From Pirellulaceae bacterium (GTDB taxonomy: Bacteria; Planctomycetota; Planctomycetia; Pirellulales; Pirellulaceae): a stretch of 64,000 nucleotides of DNA. The stretch lies in contig JAHBXT010000002.1 in the NCBI GenBank assembly GCA_019636385.1, positions 620,001 through 684,000 on the forward strand. The letters are read 5' to 3'. Under the pieces are notes generated by a model, which was given only the letters and a program-made list of their open reading frames with translations, did not search any database and was not told where the DNA came from. The stretch's first letter is position 1, and each line of letters starts with the position of its first letter. The position numbers and the translations under genes are program-made. Positions 27,284 to 35,700 of the stretch are shown here, in pieces.

Positions 27284-27577
27284 GGCAACATACTCCTCAA
27301 CTTCGTTTTAGTCTTGCAGGCAAGTCTAACCCAATTCGAGCCATAATATGGGCTCAGGTCAAGACTGTTGCGGATGTTTCGTTGCTAAGGCCACCCACAA
27401 GTATGGATCACCGGCGTAGCACGATTGCCCCAATTCATTCAGTCGGGCAGGGATAAAAGAGTCGGCTGTCAAATTTGGTGAAGCGGCTCAACTGTTCAGT
27501 CATCGCATCGTCAGCATGCGGCAGGTGGCAGCCAATTGAGAGACGCCATGGATGAGGGGCGGTAGGTGGCTGCTCAG

Positions 27578-28519
27578 TCAGCGCGCCACTGACGCAACGC
27601 TGCCGGTGGTGGTCGGGTGGGATTGAGCGAACAGCTCAATTTGTTTCGTCAAATCCGCAAACCGTTCCGTGGAGGCCAATAGTTGCAAGCGGTTGGCGTC
27701 GTCTGGTTGCGATAAAACTAGGCAGCGTGGATGTTCAAGCAACTTGTCGGTAAGAAACTTAGAACCCTGAAGGAGATGGAATCGCAATAGGCTAGGACGG
27801 CTGAACCAGGCCCACAGGATTCTCATCTCTTCAATCATTGCTTCCAGAGGCAACTTGGCGATCAGCAGGCTGAGTCCATCGGACCGACCGCATGCTAATA
27901 GCGATTGAGACAGTCCGGACAGTTTGTCCAGCGGAACGGAGATCAAATGCAACGAGTCGGTGGCGCGAATCTCCTCCGGGGCCTGCTCAAACAGGTCGTC
28001 ACCAACCAGCGGCAATCCATCGATGGAGCGCTTGAGCCGTAGTTGATTGACGGCAGCATAAAGGTTGTAGCCTTTGCACAACGACTGCAGCAGTAGCGGC
28101 TGCATGGTTGGATCGCACTGGATGTCGAGCGCGATCGGCGATTGCTGAGTCCAGGCAAGCGGTATATTCGGAGCGGAAGGTGGCGGAGCTTTTTCGGGGG
28201 GTTGAGTTGGAGTCGGTGTGGAGGCACCCTCGATGCTAATCGTAAACTCTGTATCACCTGCTCGAATGCGGCAACCGTCGTGGAGCGTCTGAGAGGCGGC
28301 CACTGGATTGCCATTGACGAACAGCGGGTCGGACCGCAGCGGTCGCACCGTCCAACTGTTACCATCGGATTGAAGCTGGAAATGGAGGTCGGCCATTTGC
28401 CGATCGAACCGACAATCCACATCGCTTTCAAAGCCGCTGCCGATCATCAAAGTTTGATTGGGCTTCAACCAAACCGTTTGCATCTGGCCTGACGCGTTAT
28501 GATAAGTTAGGAACAGCAT
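27578..28519 (-). CDS. FHA protein with DUF4123-like C-terminal domain (FHA2)
   Basis: 313 residues. Residues 1-100 form a degenerate FHA fold (LMIGSGFESDVDCRFDRQMA; LFVNGNPVAASQTLHDGCRI; G-D-T-E-F-T). The canonical Ser-x-x-His is replaced by ADLHF, so phospho-Thr binding may be lost. A Pro-rich linker (PPEKAPPPSAP) leads to a C-terminal domain of about 185 residues with NLYAAVNQLRLKRSIDGLPL and LSLLIAKLPLEAMIEEMRIL, in the layout of DUF4123. It lies between tssM and vgrG2 on the same strand and may link the membrane complex to spike loading. There is no clear ribosome binding site at ATG 28519. Confidence 0.65.
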   Translation of the reverse strand: MLFLTYHNASGQMQTVWLKPNQTLMIGSGFESDVDCRFDRQMADLHFQLQSDGNSWTVRPLRSDPLFVNGNPVAASQTLHDGCRIRAGDTEFTISIEGASTPTPTQPPEKAPPPSAPNIPLAWTQQSPIALDIQCDPTMQPLLLQSLCKGYNLYAAVNQLRLKRSIDGLPLVGDDLFEQAPEEIRATDSLHLISVPLDKLSGLSQSLLACGRSDGLSLLIAKLPLEAMIEEMRILWAWFSRPSLLRFHLLQGSKFLTDKLLEHPRCLVLSQPDDANRLQLLASTERFADLTKQIELFAQSHPTTTGSVASVAR

Positions 28520-28675
28520 GTTCGGTGCCAGGGTGCGACATAACGACAGTTCAAGGCCTGAGTGGCAGCGCTCGCGAGCGGTAGGCAGTTGTGGATGAAT
28601 GGGAATTATGACCGATTGCGGCCGATCGGCAATTGGGACAACTGCAATACAACGGTGACTCTAACTTGCAGGTAG

Positions 28676-30310
28676 TTAGCTTCCGGCAAATGCTAGTTTC
28701 CAAATCAGCATGGCCAAAATGGACAGCAGCGACAGTCCGCCGACAAAGGCGAACAAATTGGCGGCCATAATGTATTCGTGGTCGCGGGCTCGGGCGGCCG
28801 CCGTCCACTCTAACTCCCCATCAAGTTGCATAATCTTGCTGATCGCGCTTTTTGTGAAAGCTGGCCGCTGTGGGTCGGCACTGACAAAATAGCACCCAGA
28901 GAACAGGAACTGGGTGTTGGCTAGTTCCGGCTCTACCTGGGGATCAAATCCTGCACCGGCAGCCAAAATTTTGCCCAAGTTTGCAGCAAATCTTCCTCGA
29001 ATTCGGCAGAGTAATTTCAGTAGTCGCAGATTGTACTTTTGCTTGAGTGCGTTCTCTTTCTGAAAGAGCAGATAGGTCCAGTCTTCGAAGGCTCCGACCG
29101 CGTGGGCGGTGATGGCTTGCAGCCGCACAGCGGTTGGGCTATTCCAGACTTCGCTTCCTCGACCAAAACGCGATGAGCGGCATTCACGCTCGCCCACGCG
29201 CTTGACCAGCTCTTGGAATCCATCGTCCGATTCCATTTCGGTCACTAGCACCACATGAGGGCAACGAACCTTGACCAATTCTCGCAAGGTTCGCAAATCA
29301 CTTTTTAGCCCGATCTGCAATTGGCCACTGACCTTCTCAACCAGCTCAAAGGGCAACAGAGTAACGATGCCATTGATCGGACAGATGGGCTGCCGTGATT
29401 TGGCAATCAAGCCGCAGACGTATCTCAGTTTTTGATCACGCTGGTGGATTTGTTCAGAGTTCAAACTGGCGGTCAGCGATCCGGAGGGCTTGATGGCCTC
29501 GATGACCTGGCCAAAATCCTCTAAGCCGGTCAGATCGGCCGGCAGCATCAAAGTTTTGTCTACTTGTTCCTCTGCCGGGGGAAGATAGGTATCGTGTAAA
29601 CCGCTGGAATCGCTGCGCGCCCCGGTTGTTTGGCCAAGCAATTTGGCGTAGTGAGTCGGATCCATAGTCGCTCCCAAGTCTGGAGCGTTGCTAGAAGGAA
29701 CTGCTGCGCTGGTAGGGCTGCCGACGGTCAATTCGGCGCCGGCCAAGCCTGACAGATAGCTGCAACCATTGAGTGAAATAAAGATCGCGTCTGCCGTGGC
29801 ATAGAAGCCAATGTCCGACCGCTCGCTGGGCGGTAACGTGATAACTAGAGGTAATTGAGCAGCATTGAGCATTTCTAGTACCGTCGAACATTCCCGGCCG
29901 CCTAACACGAGATAGATTGGTACGTTCTTAAACGCGACCTGATGTTGTTCGCATTGCTGCAGGGCCAGCTTCCACAGTTGGTCGATCTCGGGATAGCGAG
30001 AATCCTCCTGAATCATCCAGAATTTTACCAGGTAATGGACGATGACAGGTATGACGCATACACCGCCAAACAGTAGCAACCACACAAACCACTCTTGGCG
30101 CTGAATGGTATCGTAGCCAATCCAATACTTGACTATCGCCGCGATATACACGATCAACAAGAATAAAAACGCAATTAGCGCGGCCAGTTTTGGCAGTGGA
30201 AGCGACGGAAGTCGCTTCAGTCCAGGAACGATGCGTAGTGTCAGTTGAAACAACCGTCGCACAGGTGACGTAATGAAGTTGATGGCTGAAAAGAGACCGC
30301 TGGGATTCAC
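28676..30310 (-). CDS. tssM: TssM-like protein lacking the periplasmic domain
   Basis: 544 residues, against about 1100-1200 for a normal TssM/IcmF. Membrane segments: residues 41-65 (LAALIAFLFLLIVYIAAIVK) and 74-99 (WFVWLLLFGGVCVIPVIVHY). The cytoplasmic part has VPIYLVLGGRECSTVLEMLN where TssM has its Walker A; the Gly-Lys-Thr is absent. ICPINGIVTLLPFELVEKVS, a helix with LKSDLRTLRELV and PHVVLVTEMESDDGFQELVK match the TssM segment before the third membrane span, as does FLFSGCYFVSADPQRPAF. A third segment (AANLFAFVGGLSLLSILAML) is 10 residues from the stop, exactly where TssM would cross to its large periplasmic domain. ATGA overlap with tssL fits TssL-TssM complex formation. Confidence 0.75.
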   Translation of the reverse strand: MNPSGLFSAINFITSPVRRLFQLTLRIVPGLKRLPSLPLPKLAALIAFLFLLIVYIAAIVKYWIGYDTIQRQEWFVWLLLFGGVCVIPVIVHYLVKFWMIQEDSRYPEIDQLWKLALQQCEQHQVAFKNVPIYLVLGGRECSTVLEMLNAAQLPLVITLPPSERSDIGFYATADAIFISLNGCSYLSGLAGAELTVGSPTSAAVPSSNAPDLGATMDPTHYAKLLGQTTGARSDSSGLHDTYLPPAEEQVDKTLMLPADLTGLEDFGQVIEAIKPSGSLTASLNSEQIHQRDQKLRYVCGLIAKSRQPICPINGIVTLLPFELVEKVSGQLQIGLKSDLRTLRELVKVRCPHVVLVTEMESDDGFQELVKRVGERECRSSRFGRGSEVWNSPTAVRLQAITAHAVGAFEDWTYLLFQKENALKQKYNLRLLKLLCRIRGRFAANLGKILAAGAGFDPQVEPELANTQFLFSGCYFVSADPQRPAFTKSAISKIMQLDGELEWTAAARARDHEYIMAANLFAFVGGLSLLSILAMLIWKLAFAGS

Positions 30311-31065
30311 TGAGAAGGGTCTCCAAAGAGTTGTGAGAAATCAATCAGCAGCGTGGCCGTGGCGATGGCACAGCCCAGCAGCACTACACTCAGCACTGCG
30401 CTGGTAATCAACCACGAACGACCCGCCAGCGGTCGAGCTCCGGAACCAACTTGAATTTCATCAGGTATGGGCGGCCTACCTTGTTTCAGCTGTAGGCTGC
30501 GGGCGGCGCGTGCGCACCAGGCCTCGATCGACTCGGGCAGGTTGAAACGCTTGATGCAAGAACTCCGATAGCTGGCGTCTGATGAAGCGTAGAAGCCGCG
30601 AAAACCAAGAACCACCGACAGATAGTAGACTTCCAGGGCATCTTTGCAGGACAATTCGCCAGCCCGATTAGCGTTACCGAAGAAGTCCTCGTGGGCCTTG
30701 CGATCGCCGAAGTACTTTCGCTCCAAGCAATTGTCCGTCCACCAAGCTCGTCCGCCCCAGGGGGCGGCAATGAACAAGTCGTCTATCAGGGCGCATAATG
30801 CGTACTTGGAAAGCCTCCACTGGTCGGTGTTTCCCAGCGCGTTCTCAGCGGCGTCAAGTTTGTTTTCGATATGGGCTTGGACCTGACGTTCAACCAGTCG
30901 CTCGTGGCGCTCCATCCGCTCCACGTAGTCCATAATAGACAGAAAAATCGGATCGATTTGTCCAGCAAACTCAGGACGCACGCTAATTCCCAACAGGAGT
31001 GACGACAACGGCCAAGGTATGGCGCATTCGCTCCCCAGATTATTGACGGGAGCGCGACCTACCAT
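30307..31065 (-). CDS. tssL: TssL/DotU, T6SS membrane complex protein
   Basis: 252 residues. DotU hallmarks are clear: KYALCALIDDLFIAAPWGGR, then A-W-W, then LERKYFGDRKAHEDFF, and DALEVYYLSVVLGFRGFYAS. A C-terminal membrane anchor is at about residues 217-240 (LITSAVLSVVLLGCAIATAT), followed by a very short tail and no peptidoglycan-binding domain. TssL is the inner-membrane, mostly cytoplasmic partner of TssM and contacts TssK. The stop overlaps the tssM start (ATGA). Confidence 0.92.
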   Translation of the reverse strand: MVGRAPVNNLGSECAIPWPLSSLLLGISVRPEFAGQIDPIFLSIMDYVERMERHERLVERQVQAHIENKLDAAENALGNTDQWRLSKYALCALIDDLFIAAPWGGRAWWTDNCLERKYFGDRKAHEDFFGNANRAGELSCKDALEVYYLSVVLGFRGFYASSDASYRSSCIKRFNLPESIEAWCARAARSLQLKQGRPPIPDEIQVGSGARPLAGRSWLITSAVLSVVLLGCAIATATLLIDFSQLFGDPSQ

Positions 31066-31337
31066 CGTGTAACCGCTCAGGCCTGAATTGGCCGCAGCGC
31101 GTTAGCCCCGCTTGTGGCTGCCCTTGTTCAGGGAATCTGGACGAATGCGCTATGGCTTGTATCGGAGCAAACGTCCTGCGGCCGATTCTTTTCCCCCGCA
31201 GGAAACGGCTCAAGCCTTGAACGGCTGCGTCTTAGTGTACCCGCCAATCCGCAGAAAGAAACACTGGTTCGGAGCGAAATCTGTGTGCGGAGCCTGTTCG
31301 CGTTACTTGTTGTCGAAGACCTGAACTGCTTGCAGCT

Positions 31338-32495
31338 CTATTGGTTTTCGATGGCACCCATCTTCAGTTTGTCGCCTACGCCAACATTCATAGAGCCTTG
31401 ATCATCGAGTGTCAGGAGCAAGCGGCGTCCTCCGGCAACGGCCACTTCGGCCCGCGATGCATTTCCGGACTGGTCCACCAGAATGACCTGCCAGCCGACG
31501 CTGAGCGACAGCGCTTGAGGAAGTTGTATCACCAGTTCGCCCAAGTGTGCGTTGTAGGACACGGTGCGACATTCGATGAGATACTCTGGGTTGGAGATAA
31601 TCCCAACTAACTCTGGTGCTGCGGGACTGATCTGAGCGGAAATTAAAGAAGTCTTTGTGGCAGTCGAGTTCGGGGGGGTGGCACTCACGGGCTGATCTGA
31701 GAAGCGGTAAGAGTTTCTGCGCCGCGACGACTGCGAATCATTGTCGTCAGCTTCGCCCACAGATCCTTCTGCGTCTGGGGACTCGTCCACTCCCTCGCGT
31801 TTTTCAAGCAGTTCTTCTGGGTAGGCTGGTGGCGGCGCGATCAATTCTTCAGGCGGATCCAGCGGCTTGCACTTGGGTGGTGGACACTTGCAGAACAAGG
31901 CCTGAGCAGCTTTGCGAATTTCCTTGTCTGGCTCCTTGTAACAGCCGTCCTCCATGCCATTAGCGATGTCATCCAGCTTCTTGAGTATCTTTTCCGTACA
32001 GCAGGTGATTTCGCAGCCCGTACGGCACTTCGTGCACTTACCTGCCGCTTCCGATAGGGATTCAATGGCCTGTTTTCGTACGTCGGGATCGCAGTCGTCC
32101 AGAGCTTCCAAGAATGCGGCCTCGACTTTAGAGTCTTTGTTGTAGCAACCGCAGTTGACGTCCGCTAAGAACTTGAGAGCCTTAATCTTCTGCTTCTTTA
32201 GATCCTGATCCTGTTTGATTTTCGCGGCTGCCTGAATCATCTCAGGCTTGGAGGGATCCAAGTTCTTGGGGTCGGCCAAGGCCAAGACCGGCGGTTTTCT
32301 TTCCAGTCCCGGGAGATTTCCACGCCTGTTCACCACCGCGTCGCGAATGCCGGTGTAAGCCTGTGGGATGCCAAGCCGATGCCAGACAGTGTTTCCACCA
32401 GCGGTAGCCACTGCGGCTGCCGGTTGTTGTCCAAAAGCGTTGCTCCAGCCGCCTGCTGCTAAGATCAATGCGGTTACAACTGATATCCATTTCAT
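31338..32495 (-). CDS. Secreted Cys-rich HEAT-repeat protein
   Basis: 385 residues from ATG 32495; GGGAG lies about 9 nt upstream, better than the ATG at 32528. A signal peptide (WISVVTALILAAGG ... NAFGQ) begins it. Residues 110-210 hold HEAT-like helices with many Cys (DVNCGCYNKDSKVEAAFLEA; KCTKCRTGCEITCCTEK; EDGCYKEPDKEIRKAAQALF, then C-K-C-P-P). Next comes an acidic, Ser-rich linker and a C-terminal beta domain (about 305-385: LVIQLPQALSLSVGWQVILV). I know similar Cys-rich HEAT proteins only from planctomycetes. It sits between the giant protein at 32725 and tssL, so it could be an extracytoplasmic part of this T6SS, possibly standing in for the absent TssJ. That role is inference. Confidence 0.75.
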   Translation of the reverse strand: MKWISVVTALILAAGGWSNAFGQQPAAAVATAGGNTVWHRLGIPQAYTGIRDAVVNRRGNLPGLERKPPVLALADPKNLDPSKPEMIQAAAKIKQDQDLKKQKIKALKFLADVNCGCYNKDSKVEAAFLEALDDCDPDVRKQAIESLSEAAGKCTKCRTGCEITCCTEKILKKLDDIANGMEDGCYKEPDKEIRKAAQALFCKCPPPKCKPLDPPEELIAPPPAYPEELLEKREGVDESPDAEGSVGEADDNDSQSSRRRNSYRFSDQPVSATPPNSTATKTSLISAQISPAAPELVGIISNPEYLIECRTVSYNAHLGELVIQLPQALSLSVGWQVILVDQSGNASRAEVAVAGGRRLLLTLDDQGSMNVGVGDKLKMGAIENQ

Positions 32496-32724
32496 TTTGA
32501 ATGCTCCCACGACCATTCGTCTAGTCACATAAGCGTGATATCTTACGCGTTGCAGAGTTGATGGCTTCGCAAATCACGCCGATCCTCTTGGGCTCAAGCA
32601 AGAACTGATTGCAACTTCTGATAGCATCGGAACATTACAGTCAATTACTTCGCAGGAAAAACTGGCGACGGCAGAGGGGCTGCAAACCGAGCAACTTGCC
32701 ACGAAATGCAAGCTAATTGACTGG

Positions 32725-35700
32725 CTATTTCTTGGGGGTCGCGTTCAACCGAATTGTCTGAGACCGGGTAACGTTGATCGCTTCTTGAGCTTCAAAAATC
32801 TTGTTGTTCGGCGTGGTGTACACGGCCTTGAATTCCGCGTTTCCGGCAGGCACATTGTCGAAGTGGAAACGGTTTTCCGACGGTGCCCGCCTGTCTCCAG
32901 GGCCACTGACCTTGATTCGGTCGGGGTAGTTCGGCGATTGGCCCTCAGCCAAGACTACCACAGTGATGGTGAATGTCTTGGGAGGTTCCGGCGGCGGAGG
33001 TGCTGGCGGCTCGACCTGTTTGGGCGGCTTAACAGGACGCTTGCCCATCCAAACTAGCGTAGCATGTTGATGTTGGTCTTGAATATTGCCTGCCGCATCG
33101 ACGCTGCGGGCTACAACGTGATACTCTTGGCCTAAATTGGGTCGGCGTTTAACTTCGAACTCCTCGGCGCTGATTGAGGCAGACCAGATTCCATCGTCTC
33201 TCAATATGGACTCGATCAGATCAAAGTCGTCTTCATCGTATTGGATTTTTACTTGGTTATCCAATCTCCGGTTGATCGCAAAGTACACGTGGTTGATTGG
33301 GCTCAGTACATCTTCTGCTCGGAGTGCGATTTCAACTGATTCCCCTACATACAGGTCCGCTCGTTCTCGCAGTACTCCTCGAGCACTTTCCCGAATCCTG
33401 ACAGTTGCTGACTCCCGCGGTGGCTCATTGTCCACGATCAACGTTAAAGTTCGCGATTTGTCACCGACAGAAACCTGAAATTTTCGCACGCCAGATTTGC
33501 TACCTAATTCTGCCGGTTTGACATCGAAGACGTGGTCGTCAGCACTGGCAGACACAGCCAGTCGGCCTTCGAAGAACTGCAGACTGGGGTTGAATCGTCT
33601 GTCGCAATCGTAAGTACGGCTGCTTAATCCGTCATTAGATAGACTGGCTGTAAAGCTGCTGTCTGAATTGGATCGCGGTAGATCGACCCGGAATGGAATG
33701 CTGAGCATCAGCGGCTTGACTTCCGTGCCGCGACTATTGTGGGTGACGCCCTTGCGTCGAGGTAAGATATACGCAGGTCCCTCCTCATTTGAAAATTTGG
33801 GAAGCACTAAGTTCGTATCTTGTTCAGTTTCAGTGGTCAGACTCATACGCGACTCATCAATCCACAGGAACGATTGATTCGACGAAGTAATATCGAAGAC
33901 TTCATGCTCCCACTGGTAGGCAACGGCCCGCGGGTAGTTGCCAATGTCGACATGCAAAACTACCTTCTCGGGACGACCAGTCAGTCCGGCGGTGCTTAGC
34001 TCAAATGGCCGTTTGTCCGAGGGCTTTTGAGGATTCAGCAACATGACGACCTGAGAGCCAGCATCGGGAGAGTCTGCGTCCACCGAGCCTGCCCGGCGGT
34101 TTTGTAAGGGATTACCATCCTGGTCGGTGAATGTGCCGACAATCTTCAAGTCCTCAACATCCCAGTATGCCCAAAACGACCTGTCCACCTGAGCCTGGAG
34201 CGATACGGATTCGTCGTTTGGAACGACATCAAGCCTAATGAAGGGCTGCGACGCTAGGCCGTTGATCCAACCAGAGGGATTCTGATAGGTGCAGTCGATC
34301 CAAAAATAGTGCCGCTGCTGCCCTAGCGTCCACTTCGAAGCATTCTCAGTACCTTGCGGTCCAGGCTGGCTAGGCACGGCCTGCGCTTCCACGAGCTCCG
34401 CAAGCTCCAGTAGCAGGCCGCCAGTCAAGTTTTCCTTGGATTTCTTAAGTACCTCCGGAGCCCCAGGTGGTGGAGAAGGTTGAGCCAAGTCCAGTTGCTG
34501 GGCATTTTTGGGAATCTTGTGGACAGAATCAAAGTCCTTGGGCGTAGAGGCTGGCAGGGTGATTGATGGAACCTCGGCCAGCGCTGTTAACTTGTCCAAA
34601 CCAGCTATCACGCCGCTTGTGCTATCGGGTACCACATGACCATCACCGAGTGACAGCTTGTCATCTGTAGCAGGATACAACCGCACTCGGAACTGTTTGC
34701 TTTCGTTAGAGCGATTAGACAGATAGAATTGGTACTGCGCGGTGGCTTGACCGATGGCAGGAACCGTAATCGAATTGTTTAGCCATCCATGGCCTTGTTC
34801 ATCGAAGGACGCTCTAGCGACAGTTTCCTCTAGCTTGCGCTGACTGCCATCCCACCGCTTTACGAACAGTTCGACGCGCTCGGAAATTGGCGGGACAATC
34901 GTTAGCCAGTGTTCGAGGTAGTCTGCAGCATCAGCGTTGTCTTCTGACAACCGCAGTCTCGCTCTGACGGCAGACGTCAATTTCTGCGGCCCACCAGCAA
35001 CGCGGATATCCAGATCGATGTAATCATTGCGGATATCGACAAGTACGGGGCTGTCCGGTTCAACGCGAGTTCCCCCAGAACCCACAATCCACCAGTCTGG
35101 CTGCCCACCGACCGGCTCAGCGGTCCATTTCAGGTAGCACTTATCTAAACTGGTACCATTGCGTCGGCGAATAGCTAGATTCAATGTGCTAGGAAGCTGG
35201 TGCGTATCTGGAATTCCCACCAGTTGAATGCGCTGATCGCTGCTAATGGGCATTAACAAGTCGCCAGTGGTGACCTTGCTACTGGACGGATCAGGCAAAA
35301 TGCGACGCAGCTCGCTAAAGCAGCCGTGTAACCATTGATCGACCGGTTTCTCACCGACACACAAGTCATCAATGGTCGTCAGCCAGACTTGGGCGTCTAA
35401 ACCATCCGAGCGCGCCGGCTTCAAAAGTTCCGACCAAGGTTTTGAACGGCTCAGAAGAATCCTTTCGGGCAACGAATCCAAGAGATCGTCAGCGGACAGC
35501 TGGTAGTATTCAGCCAACCTCTTTCGCTGAGGATAGGTCAACAAGCTGGTTGACAGCCATAGTTGAAGCTTGCGTTCGTCACGCCAACTCAATTTTGAAC
35601 GCGGTACTGTCTGTTGATCCCCAGGCAGCAACGCGGACAATTTACTGTAGCTGGCATCCAGTGACCGTCGGAGATTGTTGAGGGCCGCGCGCAGGGTAGT

